DNA of 64,000 bases from a bacterium BMS3Bbin14 (GTDB lineage Bacteria > Desulfobacterota > Desulfobulbia > Desulfobulbales > Desulfobulbaceae). The DNA is taken from positions 1 to 64,000 of the forward strand of contig BDTX01000006.1 of assembly GCA_002897615.1 (NCBI GenBank), read 5' to 3'. Position numbers and translations under genes: made by a program. Under the pieces are notes generated by a model. The model made no database searches. It was not told where the DNA came from and was given only the letters and a program-made list of their open reading frames with translations. Positions 26,294-35,945 of this stretch are shown piece after piece (the first letter of the stretch is position 1; each line of letters starts with the position of its first letter).

Positions 26294-29200
26294 TCATTCC
26301 GCAGCCGGTGCCCCGGCCCCGTAATGGCGTTTTTTGACCATGTAATAGAGGAGCGGCACGGCAACGGGGCTGATGAGCAGGGAGGCAATTTCGCCGAACA
26401 TCAGCGATATCGCCAGCCCCTGGAAGATGGGATCGGTCAGGATGACCGAAGCGGTGACGACCACGGCCAGCGCCGTCAGCAGCATGGGACGGAAACGGAT
26501 GGCCCCGGACTCGACCACGGCATCGGCCAGTGAGAGTCCGTGGCTGAGGCGGAGCTCGATGAAATCCACCAGGATGATGGAGTTACGCACCACGATACCG
26601 GCGCCGGCCATAAAGCCGATCATGGAGGTGGCCGTGAAAAAGGCGTGCAACCCCCAGTGCGCGGGCAGGATACCGATCAAGGTAAAGGGGATGATTACCA
26701 TGACCACCAGCGGTGTCACGTAATCCTTGAACCAGCCGACCATCAACATGTAGATAAGCACCATGACGGCACAGAAGGCCAGGCCGAGGTCGCGGAAGAC
26801 CTCCAGGGTGATGTGCCACTCGCCGCCCCATTTTATGGCCGGTTCGGCCTCGGAAAAGGGCTGGTGCATGTTGTAGATCTGCACTGCCGCGTTTTTTCCG
26901 CCAAAGTTCCGGCCGTTCAGTTTGGCCAGTTTTTTGTTCATGGCAAAGATGGCATAAACAGGACTCTCGAATACCCCGGCCACATCGCCGACAACATAGA
27001 TGACCGGTTTCAGGTTTTTTCGATAAATGGGCTGTCCCACGGGTTGTTGTTGAATATGGACCAGTTCCCTGAGCGGCACCAGGGGCGCCCGGGGGTCCAT
27101 GTCCGGACGCAGGGACATGTTGAGGATGCTCGCCACCCTGGCGCGCTGTGCCTCAGGCAGTTCCAGGACAATATTGGTTGCTTCGTCATCCCGGGGCTGG
27201 TGGAAGAGATCAACGGACAGGCCGTGCAGACCGATCTGGACGGCCCGCGTCACCTCGCCCTCCGAGATGTGGTTTAGGGCCGCCTTTTCTTTATCCACGG
27301 TAATGACGATTTTGCTCCGGTCTTTTTCCCGGTACCAATCCACATCCACTACCCCGGGCGTACTTGAAAAGATCGCTTTGACCCTGGTCGCCAGCTTGAC
27401 CCGGTCGGCAGCCGTCGGGCCGTAGATTTCCGCGACCAGGGTCTCCAGTACCGGTGGGCCGGGGGGGACCTCGGCCACGGCCACGGCGGCCCCGTATTTT
27501 TTGGCAATGGCGGCAATGGCCGGTCTGACCTCTTTGGCGATTTCGTGGCTCTCTTTGGTCCGTTCGTCTTTGGGGAGCAGGTTGACCTGGATGTCGGCCT
27601 TGTCCGGGCCGGAACGTAGGTAATAATGACGGACCAGGCCGTTGAAATTGTAAGGTGAAGAGGTGCCGGCGTAAATCTGGTAATTGATCACTTCGGGTAC
27701 ACGGCTCAGCACGTCGCCCATTTCCTGCGCCACCCGGGTGGTCTGCTCAAGGGTGGAACCCTCTGGCATGTTCAGGATGATCTGAAAGTCTGATTTATTG
27801 TCAAAGGGCAGCATTTTGACTTTGACGAGACCGAAGTAGACCATGGAACAGGTGCCGAGCAACAGGACGACCATCGCGGTTAAAAAAAAGAATCGAGCCG
27901 TGCCGCTGGCCAGCAGCGGTTTCATCAGTTGGTGATAGCGGCGGCTGAAGAAGCTGTCCGGGGCCAGGTCTTCAGCCTCCTCCGGTTCAGTGGCACATTC
28001 CACGGGCGAGCATTTGCGCTTGAGAATATGGTAGGCGGCCCAGGGGGTCACCGAGAAGGCGATGAGCAGGGAGAAGATCATGGCGGCTGACGCGCCGATG
28101 GGGATGGGGCGCATGTAGGGGCCCATCAGGCCGCCGACAAAGGCCATCGGGAGCAGGGCGGCAATGACCGCCCAGGTGGCCAGCACGGTCGGATTGCCGA
28201 CCTCGGCAACCGCCTCGATGGTAATTTCCTTGACCGGTCTGCCCTGGTTGGCGGGGAGCCGCAGATGGCGGGTGATATTCTCGACCACCACGATGGCGTC
28301 ATCGACCAGGATACCGATGGAAAAGATCAGCGCGAACAGGGTGATGCGATTGAGGGTATAGCCGTAAAGATAAAAGACCAGGAGGGTCAGCCCCAGGGTT
28401 GAGGGAACGGCCAGCATGGCAATGATGGCCTCCCGCCAGCCCAGGAACAGGAGAATAACCAGGGCCACGCCGAAGATGGCAAGTCCCATGTGCTCGAGCA
28501 GTTCATTGGATTTCTGTGAGGCTGTTGCCCCATAGTTCCTGGTCACTGTGACCTGGACCTCAGCCGGGATCAGGGTCCCCTTCAGGCTGTCGACCTTGGC
28601 CAATACGGTTTTTACGACTTGTACGGCGTTGGAGCCGGGTCGTTTGGCTACTGACAGGGTGACTGCGGGCTCTATCGGCTGTCCTGCTCCCTGGCCGAAG
28701 AGGACATAATTATCCGGTACTGCGGGGCCGTCGATAATGGTGGCCACATCGCGCAGGTAGACAGGCTGGCCAGCGTACACTCCCACCACGACCTGGCCGA
28801 TTTCTTTGGCTGAGGAGAGGAAGGTACCCGTTTGTACCATGATTTCATGGTTCATGGACTTCAGGTCACCGGAATAGCTCTGCCTATTAGCTTGTTTCAG
28901 ACGGGGAATAAGATCGGCAACGGTCAGATTTCTGGCCGCCAGCCGCAACGGGTCGAACTGCACGCGCACCTGGCGCCGGTTGCCGCCGATTACCTTGGTT
29001 TCGGCAACATCATGGATACCCTTGATGGCGTCATTAACCTGAGCCGCCAGCCGCCGCAGCATGTAATGATCGTATTTCTTGCTGTGAAAGGTCAGGGCCA
29101 GGACCGGCACATCATTGATGGTGTGCGGCTTGATCAGCGGGAAGGAGACCCCGTGCGGAATTTTGTCGAAGTTGCTCTGCAGTTTCTGGTTGAGCCGGAC

Positions 29201-29545
29201 AATGGAATCCTCCAGGTTCTCCCCGACATAGAAGCGGGCCACCAAAAGACACTTGCCCCGCATGGAGGTGGAGTAGATGTATTTAATCCCCGGTAACTCA
29301 TAGAGGAGTTTCTCCATGGGGATGGTGACGCGCTGTTCCACTTCCTTGGGCGTGGCCCCGGGCATGGAAATCATGACGTCGATCATGGGAACCTTGATTT
29401 GCGGTTCTTCTTCCCGAGGCAGCATGACAATTGCCATCATCCCTAAAAGGAACGAGGCGATGATGATGATCAGCGTCAGCTTGGAGTCGACAAAGGCTGC
29501 GGCCATGCGGCCGGCAAAGCCGAGATTATGGAGTTGTTTTTTCAT
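26294..29545 (-). CDS. RND efflux permease, second system
   Basis: A 1083-residue proton-driven inner-membrane exporter of the AcrB superfamily, unrelated in detail to the pump at 7544-10576. TM1 lies about 25-45, and TM4 carries FSIGILVDDAIVVVENITRH with the Asp pair. A charged loop after TM6 (about 500-540) separates the halves. The TM10 region reads FMAGAGIVVRNSIILVDFIELR, with Arg near the position that is Lys in AcrB. Its start overlaps the fusion-protein stop (ATGA). It is the last gene of a TolC-adaptor-pump operon; the substrate is unknown. Confidence 0.93.
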   Translation of the reverse strand: MKKQLHNLGFAGRMAAAFVDSKLTLIIIIASFLLGMMAIVMLPREEEPQIKVPMIDVMISMPGATPKEVEQRVTIPMEKLLYELPGIKYIYSTSMRGKCLLVARFYVGENLEDSIVRLNQKLQSNFDKIPHGVSFPLIKPHTINDVPVLALTFHSKKYDHYMLRRLAAQVNDAIKGIHDVAETKVIGGNRRQVRVQFDPLRLAARNLTVADLIPRLKQANRQSYSGDLKSMNHEIMVQTGTFLSSAKEIGQVVVGVYAGQPVYLRDVATIIDGPAVPDNYVLFGQGAGQPIEPAVTLSVAKRPGSNAVQVVKTVLAKVDSLKGTLIPAEVQVTVTRNYGATASQKSNELLEHMGLAIFGVALVILLFLGWREAIIAMLAVPSTLGLTLLVFYLYGYTLNRITLFALIFSIGILVDDAIVVVENITRHLRLPANQGRPVKEITIEAVAEVGNPTVLATWAVIAALLPMAFVGGLMGPYMRPIPIGASAAMIFSLLIAFSVTPWAAYHILKRKCSPVECATEPEEAEDLAPDSFFSRRYHQLMKPLLASGTARFFFLTAMVVLLLGTCSMVYFGLVKVKMLPFDNKSDFQIILNMPEGSTLEQTTRVAQEMGDVLSRVPEVINYQIYAGTSSPYNFNGLVRHYYLRSGPDKADIQVNLLPKDERTKESHEIAKEVRPAIAAIAKKYGAAVAVAEVPPGPPVLETLVAEIYGPTAADRVKLATRVKAIFSSTPGVVDVDWYREKDRSKIVITVDKEKAALNHISEGEVTRAVQIGLHGLSVDLFHQPRDDEATNIVLELPEAQRARVASILNMSLRPDMDPRAPLVPLRELVHIQQQPVGQPIYRKNLKPVIYVVGDVAGVFESPVYAIFAMNKKLAKLNGRNFGGKNAAVQIYNMHQPFSEAEPAIKWGGEWHITLEVFRDLGLAFCAVMVLIYMLMVGWFKDYVTPLVVMVIIPFTLIGILPAHWGLHAFFTATSMIGFMAGAGIVVRNSIILVDFIELRLSHGLSLADAVVESGAIRFRPMLLTALAVVVTASVILTDPIFQGLAISLMFGEIASLLISPVAVPLLYYMVKKRHYGAGAPAAE

Positions 29546-30579
29546 GGGGCAATGGTCAGCGGTTGTCCGTCGATGAGAAGCCTGTTGTTGTCTACAATGA
29601 TCCGGTCCCCCGGATTCAGGCCGGACAGGATTTCTATTTTACCGTCCTGGTCGATGCCGGTCCGCACCAGCCGCAGGTGGGCTTTACCGTCCTTGGCCAC
29701 AAAGATTTTATTCATCTGGCCAAAGGTGATGATGGCGGATGGCGGCACAAAGATGTTGCAGGCCGTCTTGCCCGGCAGGGCCACCCGGGCAAACTGCCCG
29801 GAATGGAGATTTGCCGTTTTGTCAATATTGATTTTGACGGTTGAAGTGCGGGAAAGGGGATCGGCTGCCGGCGCAATCTCGGCCACCGTCCCGACCAGGG
29901 CCAGTTTCGCGGCCGGGATGCTGACGGCAAGATGGTCTCCGGTTTTGATTCGCATAACCAGCCCCTCCGGCACTGCGGTGACCACCTGTAGCTGCTGATT
30001 GTTTTCCATTTCCAGCAGCGGTGTCCCCGGCGTTGCCAGGTCCCCGACATTGGCCAGCTTTTTTGTGATCAGACCGTTAAAGGGCGCGGTGATCGTAGTG
30101 TAGCCGAGTATGGCCCTGGCCTCATCGTAGACGGCCTTGGCTACCCGGTACATGTCACGCAGAGATTTGACGTTTTCCGAGGTGGCGGCATTTTTTTTCA
30201 GGAGCTTCTCTTCCCGGTCCAGGTTGCGCTTGGCCTGCGCCAGCTGGGCCTGAGCCTGAATCACTTTGGCCGATATTTCCTCGGCGCTGATCTGTACCAG
30301 CAGCTCTCCTTTTTTGACCCGCGAGCCCAGGACCACGGGCATCTTCTCAATCGTCCCGGTGACCTTGGCGGCAATGGCGGCATGGTTGACGGGCACAACC
30401 GTCCCCACCAGCTCGATCTGTGACGGCAGTTCCTGTCTGGTTACGGTTACGATCCGGACCCGGACAGGGGCAAGATCCCGGGCGGTTACTTTTTTCTGGT
30501 GCTCTCCCTGGCAACCGGTCAAACCGGTCAGGCCGACGAGAAGAGCGGCCAATAAAACGAAATAGCGTTGTCCAGCCAT
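29542..30579 (-). CDS. RND membrane fusion lipoprotein, second system
   Basis: A 345-residue periplasmic adaptor with a lipoprotein signal ending in LTGC (Cys about 22), so it is lipid-anchored, unlike the adaptor of the first system. The lipoyl half (VPVNHAAIAAKVTGTIEKM), coiled-coil (about 100-150), second lipoyl half (GYTTITAPFNGLITKKLANVG) and barrel domains follow the HlyD/MexA order. The frame is open to 30678, but ATG 30579 fits the signal peptide. It overlaps the pump by 4 bp and follows the TolC gene by 11 bp. Confidence 0.92.
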   Translation of the reverse strand: MAGQRYFVLLAALLVGLTGLTGCQGEHQKKVTARDLAPVRVRIVTVTRQELPSQIELVGTVVPVNHAAIAAKVTGTIEKMPVVLGSRVKKGELLVQISAEEISAKVIQAQAQLAQAKRNLDREEKLLKKNAATSENVKSLRDMYRVAKAVYDEARAILGYTTITAPFNGLITKKLANVGDLATPGTPLLEMENNQQLQVVTAVPEGLVMRIKTGDHLAVSIPAAKLALVGTVAEIAPAADPLSRTSTVKINIDKTANLHSGQFARVALPGKTACNIFVPPSAIITFGQMNKIFVAKDGKAHLRLVRTGIDQDGKIEILSGLNPGDRIIVDNNRLLIDGQPLTIAP

Positions 30580-30590
30580 AATTTTTTCCT

Positions 30591-32042
30591 TTATTTTTTT
30601 CCCGGCATCCCCGGTTTGTTGACGCCGGTCTGTTGCATATCCCCGGATTCCTGAAACTGCTGCAGGCCGACAGCCCACCTTAAATCGGCAATGGCGATGC
30701 GGCGGGACGCCCGGGCTAAGGTCCGGCGCACCAGGGCATCGGTCAGCCGGTTTTCCACCTCAATCAGGTCCGAGGAAAGGATGACCCCTTCTTTAAACCG
30801 TGCCCGGCTGAGCCTGGCACTCTCATCGGCCTGTTCCACCATCTTTTTGGTGACCTGCAGTTGCTGACCTGCCTGCTCAAGGGCAAGCCGGGCCTGCTCC
30901 ACTTCGAAATTAATGGCCAGTGACAATTTGCGTTTCTGCTCCCGGGCCACCGCCAGCAGGGCCTTGGCCCTGGTGACTGCGGCCGAGGTACGATGTCCGT
31001 CAAAAAGATTATAATTGAGCCTGACCCCGCCCATCCATGAGTTCCCGGAACCGTCCAGTTCGTAACCCTTGTCAATCCGGTAGTTGACAAAGGCGTCCGC
31101 CGTCGGATAGTAGCCGCTGCTTGCCTGGCGGACCTGGGCCCTGGCGGCCCGGATGGCGGCGTCCATCCTCTTCAGCTCCGGCCGCCGGGCAAAAGAAGTG
31201 TTGCCGGGGAGCGGCTGTTCCGGGTAGTGGCTGGCATCAATACTGACGGTTCCCCTGGCAAGCCCTAAAAGGTTGAGAAAACCTCTCTTGGCCAGAGCCA
31301 GTCCATGCCGGGCCTGAATCAGGTTTTCATGGGTCTTTGACTGCTGGACCTCCAGGTTGAGCAGGTCGGCCTTCAGCATAGTACCGGCGGCGTAGCGCGC
31401 CTTGGCGACCTGCAGGGAGGCGGCAATGGCCTTGATTGCCGATTGCCGGGCCTGGACGGTCTCCCGGGCCTGGATAATGGTCAGAAAAGAACGAACTACC
31501 GCGAATTCGAGCCGGGAATGGACTACTGCCAGCTCCATTTCCGAGGCGGCCTCTCCGGCCCGGGCCGCCTGGACTCCGGCCTGATCATGGCCGCCGTTGT
31601 AGAAGCGGTAGTTCACGCCGGCCGTCATGTCCAGGTTGTCGGACCAGCCCGGATCGTTGAAGTTGATGGTGTTGTTGAAGACGCCCTGGTTGAGAATATT
31701 GCCGAAAGAGTACATGGGGTTGTTGGTCCGGCTGTACGAGGTGCTCAGGCCTATCCGGGGGTAGAAAGCCGATTGTGCTTCTTTGACGGCCGCCCGGGCG
31801 GCGGCAATCCGGTGGCTGGTTACGGCGATGTCAGGGCTGTTGGCCAGAGCGAAGCGGACGGCGGCCTGAACTGTCCAGATAGTCGGCTGTTGCCGGTTCA
31901 ATGCCTTGGCCTTGGCGGCCGCGGCGGGAGGCTGCAGGGCCAGGAGCAGGATCAGGCTGCACAGGACCAATATGGTTGAGCGGCCTGCAGCCGTAAAAAT
32001 GAGTCTGTCCCGTGGGGGTAATGCTGCGAGATTTTGGTTCAT
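30591..32042 (-). CDS. TolC-family outer membrane protein, second system
   Basis: A 483-residue outer-membrane efflux channel. The N-terminal hydrophobic segment (about 22-42) acts as signal sequence after a longer than usual positive region. Two OEP repeats follow (TVQAAVRFALANSPDIAVTSH and a matching second half), with coiled-coil helices. ATG 32042 is chosen for the upstream AAAGGA; codons as far as 32117 are in frame but unlikely. First gene of the second efflux operon. Confidence 0.9.
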   Translation of the reverse strand: MNQNLAALPPRDRLIFTAAGRSTILVLCSLILLLALQPPAAAAKAKALNRQQPTIWTVQAAVRFALANSPDIAVTSHRIAAARAAVKEAQSAFYPRIGLSTSYSRTNNPMYSFGNILNQGVFNNTINFNDPGWSDNLDMTAGVNYRFYNGGHDQAGVQAARAGEAASEMELAVVHSRLEFAVVRSFLTIIQARETVQARQSAIKAIAASLQVAKARYAAGTMLKADLLNLEVQQSKTHENLIQARHGLALAKRGFLNLLGLARGTVSIDASHYPEQPLPGNTSFARRPELKRMDAAIRAARAQVRQASSGYYPTADAFVNYRIDKGYELDGSGNSWMGGVRLNYNLFDGHRTSAAVTRAKALLAVAREQKRKLSLAINFEVEQARLALEQAGQQLQVTKKMVEQADESARLSRARFKEGVILSSDLIEVENRLTDALVRRTLARASRRIAIADLRWAVGLQQFQESGDMQQTGVNKPGMPGKK

Positions 32043-32453
32043 TTTTCCTTTCCGGGAACAAGTCGACATTTGCGGGTTGAGAGTTGAGCGATGGGTAAAC
32101 ATGGCATATCGGTTCAAAATTCAAAATATATAGTCAGGACCCATCCGGAAACGGTTTTTTCCCCAGATCTCTCGGAGTCTACGCTGACCTGAAGTCTGCG
32201 CTTATCCGATCTCGAACAAAAAAATTCTCGTTCCCGGATGGACACTGGTCAACAATTGACGGGCTTGCTCTTCATCGTAACCGATATATAATACTCTTGC
32301 AGAAGGAATCGTAAAAGCACAACCGGTTCAAGAGACACCGTGGTGCAGATGAAGACGCGTCACATCGGCCTTAATAAATAAAGCATCATGAGACTCGAAT
32401 CAAGAGCTGACACGATGATTTTTATAAATTAGCGAGACAGAGGAGAGAGGACA
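32043..32453. promoter_or_regulatory. divergent promoter region
   Basis: About 410 bp between the second TolC gene (minus) and the small exported protein (plus). A plus-strand sigma-70-like pair is present: TTGCTC (32265-32270), 16 bp, TATAAT (32287-32292), about 160 nt before the start at 32454. The rest shows no gene. Confidence 0.35.
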
Positions 32454-32882
32454 ATGGAAAAAAGGCATTTCTGGAAAAAGATCGTCCTGCCCCTGGCAGT
32501 GGTTTTCAGCCTGGCTGTTTTTGTTACCGTTACCTCTGCCGGAGAACAGACGGACAAGTGGGAGACTGCCGGCAAGAAAATCAAGGAGGCAGCGGCAGCC
32601 GTGGGCCAGGCGACTAAGGAGACCGTTCACAAGGTCTGGAACGAAACAAAGACCGAGTCACGTGAGGTCTACGAAAAGACCAGGAGCAAGTCAGGTAAGA
32701 TATGGAAGAGAACCAGGGAAGAATCCGAGGAAACCTGGGAGGCGGCCAAGAGTAAAACCCGGAAAGTATTGAACAGGGCCAAGACCAGTATCCATGAAGC
32801 GACGGCCCCGGCACCAAGCTCTCCCTCCGCCCCCGGAGGGCCGGGGCCGGATAAGGCGTCAACCGGTCACGCTGCGGATTGA
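32454..32882 (+). CDS. small exported Lys/Glu-rich helical protein
   Basis: A 142-residue protein of unknown family. A signal peptide covers about 1-29 (ending VTSAGE). Residues 35-110 are a long amphipathic helix of 11-residue-like repeats with regularly spaced Trp (KVWNETKTES, KIWKRTREES, ETWEAAKSKT), reminiscent of apolipoprotein or LEA-type helices. The tail is Pro/Ser/Gly-rich. A GAGAGGACA ribosome-binding region precedes the ATG. It stands alone between divergent and convergent neighbours; envelope stress or lipid binding is only a guess. Confidence 0.7.
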   Translation: MEKRHFWKKIVLPLAVVFSLAVFVTVTSAGEQTDKWETAGKKIKEAAAAVGQATKETVHKVWNETKTESREVYEKTRSKSGKIWKRTREESEETWEAAKSKTRKVLNRAKTSIHEATAPAPSSPSAPGGPGPDKASTGHAAD

Positions 32883-32929
32883 TGACCGGCCCCGGCCCTC
32901 CGGCCGGCGGCGCGGGCAGACGGCAATCT

Positions 32930-34351
32930 TTACATGATTGCCCGCACGGCGGAATCGGCGAGCGCCACTATTCTGGACGGCAGGATTCCCATGAGGGCGA
33001 TGAGCAGCATGAGAATCACGCCGGCGGCCTTGGTGAGGCCGTCGATCTGGACATCCGGTCGTCCTTCCGGGTCGGTCGTGTACGCCGCCCTGATTACGGA
33101 AAGGTAGTAATAGATGGCAATGCCCGCGTTGACGGCGGCCAGGATGACCAGAAGCAGGTAGCCCTGCCGCAAGGCGCCGGTCAACAGCATGAATTCGCCC
33201 ATAAAGCCAATGAACGGCGGGATTCCAGCCAGGGCGAATAGGCTGACCGCCAGCACCAGGGCCAGCAGGGGCTGCCGTTTATGCAGGCCGTTGAGGTCCT
33301 CGATGGCCAGATTCTCACCCTGTTGCGAGACATTGCTCAGGACCATAAAACAGGCAATATTCATAAACACATAGCCGACGATGTAGTACATGGCTGTTGC
33401 GTAGCCGCTGGCCTCCATGGTCAGGAGTCCCAGCATGATAAAGCCGGCATGGGCGATGCCGGAGAAACCGAGCATTCGCTTGACGTCGGTCTGCACCAGG
33501 GCGATGAGATTCCCGTAGAACATGGAACACAGCGCCAGGACGATGAGCAGGGTAATGAGGATATGCGCGTCGCCCGGGACCAGGAGGACAAACCTGATCA
33601 ACAGGGCAACCGCCGCCAGTTTCGGGACCGTGGCGACAAAGCCGGTCGTCTCGTTGGAGGCGCCCTGGTAGATATCCGGGACCCAGAAGTGCATGGGGAA
33701 AAGGGCCAGTTTGTAAAAGAAACCCACCAGGACCATAATCACGGCAAAGAGAGCCGCCGGTTGGGAGGCCACGTTTTTCAGGCCGGGCAGGATATCCTTG
33801 AGATATGTCGTCCCGGTCAGGCCGAAGATATAACTCATGCCGTAGAGCATGAAGCCGGAAGCGATGACGCCGAAGAGAATGTATTTAATGCCGGCCTCCA
33901 TCTGTATCCTGAGACCCTGTTGGTCACTGCGCATGGGGACCAGTAAAAACAGGGCAAAGGAAGAGAGTTCCAGGGAGACGAACAGGGTGATCAGTTCAAC
34001 GGAACTGACCAGGGTCATCAGCCCGAAACAGCTGAGGAAGAAAAACATGTAATATTCCGGCCGGACCGACAGCTCGATGTCCTTGAGATTCTGCCCGGCG
34101 ATGAGGACAAAAAAGAGGCCGAGGCCGATCATCAGTTTAAACAGCTGGGTGAACAGGTCGACCTGGTAGCTGCCAAAAAACATGGAGGCCTGCTGGTGCA
34201 GGGAAATCACGGTGCAGAAAAGGGTCACAAAGCCGAAGCCGACAGCAGTGTTTTTGATCTGCTCGCTGTTCAGATCCTTGCTGAGGCTGAGGACAAAAAA
34301 GGCCAACACCGCAGTCAGCAGCGATAATTCCGGGAGAATAGCCATAGCCAT
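32930..34351 (-). CDS. nuoN: NADH-quinone oxidoreductase subunit N
   Basis: A 473-residue antiporter-like membrane subunit of complex I with about 14 TM helices. Proton-channel residues expected for NuoN are present: Glu in TM5 (LFVSLELSSFALFLLVPM), Lys in TM7 (YKLALFPMHFWVPDIYQGA) and the TM12 region GIPPFIGFMGEF. It is the distal gene of the complex I operon, 49 bp after nuoM. Confidence 0.95.
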   Translation of the reverse strand: MAMAILPELSLLTAVLAFFVLSLSKDLNSEQIKNTAVGFGFVTLFCTVISLHQQASMFFGSYQVDLFTQLFKLMIGLGLFFVLIAGQNLKDIELSVRPEYYMFFFLSCFGLMTLVSSVELITLFVSLELSSFALFLLVPMRSDQQGLRIQMEAGIKYILFGVIASGFMLYGMSYIFGLTGTTYLKDILPGLKNVASQPAALFAVIMVLVGFFYKLALFPMHFWVPDIYQGASNETTGFVATVPKLAAVALLIRFVLLVPGDAHILITLLIVLALCSMFYGNLIALVQTDVKRMLGFSGIAHAGFIMLGLLTMEASGYATAMYYIVGYVFMNIACFMVLSNVSQQGENLAIEDLNGLHKRQPLLALVLAVSLFALAGIPPFIGFMGEFMLLTGALRQGYLLLVILAAVNAGIAIYYYLSVIRAAYTTDPEGRPDVQIDGLTKAAGVILMLLIALMGILPSRIVALADSAVRAIM

Positions 34352-34400
34352 TTGGTAGTCCTTTCCTTAAGTTTTTCGGGTTCCTTCAGGTTACTCTTCG

Positions 34401-35927
34401 CTACCGCATAAAAGCAGAGGCAACATGCGGCGCCTGTTGTTGTATAAAATTCAGCTGGTTGATCAGGTTGACCACCGAGTGATGCATCAGATCCAGAAAT
34501 GGTTGCGGATCAAGCCCTATCCAGAAAACAAAGAGGAGCAACGGTGCCAGGGTTGCAATTTCCCGGATCCCGAGATCGTGTTTCTTGAGATAGGATTGAT
34601 CGGGGTTATTGGTGCCGCCCCAGACAATTTTCTGTAACATGCGCAGCATATAGGCGGCAGCCAGGACCGCTCCCGGGATGGCGGCCAGGGCCAGAAACTT
34701 GTTGGCCTGGAAGGTGCCGGCCAGGATCAGAAATTCGCCGATAAAGGAGTTGGTGCCGGGAAAGCCGAATGACGACAGGGCGAAAAAGGTCAGGAAGGTC
34801 ACGTACCAGGGCATATACCTGCCGATACCCGTGGCGGCGCGCAGTTCACGGCTGTGGGTCCGCTCGTAGATCATGCCCACACAGAGGAACAGGGCGCCGG
34901 TGGTGACACCGTGATTGAGCATCTGGATGATGGCCCCCTCGACGCTGCGGATGTTGAGGACAAAGATACCCAGGGTCACAAAGCCCATGTGACCGACACT
35001 GGAATAGGCCACCAGCTTTTTCATGTCGTGCTGGGCCAGGGCGGTAAAACCGCCATAGATGATACCCGCTATGGACAGCCCGAGGATGTAGGGCGCCAGC
35101 AGGAAGGTGGCCTGCGGCGTGATGGGCAGACAGAAGCGCAGCATCCCGTAGGCGCCCATCTTCAGGAGTACTGAGGCCAGGATGACGGAGCCGGCCGTCG
35201 GCGCCTCGACATGGGCGGCAGGCAGCCAGGTATGGAACGGGAACATGGGCACCTTGATGGCAAAGGCCAGGAAAAAGGCCAGGAAGACCAGAATCTGGAA
35301 GGTCATCGAATAGTGATGCCACATCATGTCCGGGATGAAGAAGGTGCCGGTTTTCATGTACAGGGCGATAATGGCGACCAGGAGGAAGACGGAGCCGGCC
35401 AGGGTGTAAATAAAGAACTTGATCGAGGCATAATCCTTGCGCGGTCCGCCCCAGACCGCAATCAGCAGGTACATGGGGATCAGCATGAATTCCCAGAATA
35501 CCCAGAACAGGACGAAGTCCAGGGAGGTAAAGAGACCGATCATGGAAACCTCCATGATCAGCATGCTGAACATGAACTGGCTGACCCGGGTTTTGATATA
35601 GCGCCAGGATGCCAGGATACAGAGCGGCATGATAAGGGTGCTCAGGAGGACCATGAGGATGGAAATGCCGTCAACCCCCAGGATGTAATGGATATTGAGC
35701 TGCGGAATCCAATTGTGGACTTCGGCGAACTGAAACTTGGCCGTGGTGGTATCGAATCCTGTAATTAACGAAATGGAAAAGGCGGCCGTGATCAGAGTGA
35801 TGGCAAGAGTCCAATACCGGGCGAACTTCTCGCCATTGAAGAAGAGCAACACAACTGCTCCGGCAAGCGGGAAGAAAATCAGGAAACTGAGGAGGGGAAA
35901 CCCCTCTTTTATTATAAGGCTATCCAT
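34401..35927 (-). CDS. nuoM: NADH-quinone oxidoreductase subunit M
   Basis: A 508-residue proton-pumping subunit. TM5 carries FWVFWEFMLIPMYLLIAVWGG with the key Glu, TM7-8 carry AIKVPMFPFHTWLPAAHVEAPTAGSVILASVLLKMGAYG with Lys residues and the discontinuous helix, and TM12 reads GFPGTNSFIGEFLIL. Length and motifs fit NuoM. It lies between the NuoL-type gene (18 bp) and nuoN. Confidence 0.95.
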   Translation of the reverse strand: MDSLIIKEGFPLLSFLIFFPLAGAVVLLFFNGEKFARYWTLAITLITAAFSISLITGFDTTTAKFQFAEVHNWIPQLNIHYILGVDGISILMVLLSTLIMPLCILASWRYIKTRVSQFMFSMLIMEVSMIGLFTSLDFVLFWVFWEFMLIPMYLLIAVWGGPRKDYASIKFFIYTLAGSVFLLVAIIALYMKTGTFFIPDMMWHHYSMTFQILVFLAFFLAFAIKVPMFPFHTWLPAAHVEAPTAGSVILASVLLKMGAYGMLRFCLPITPQATFLLAPYILGLSIAGIIYGGFTALAQHDMKKLVAYSSVGHMGFVTLGIFVLNIRSVEGAIIQMLNHGVTTGALFLCVGMIYERTHSRELRAATGIGRYMPWYVTFLTFFALSSFGFPGTNSFIGEFLILAGTFQANKFLALAAIPGAVLAAAYMLRMLQKIVWGGTNNPDQSYLKKHDLGIREIATLAPLLLFVFWIGLDPQPFLDLMHHSVVNLINQLNFIQQQAPHVASAFMR

Positions 35928-35945
35928 TCCCTTACATCCTTTCAG

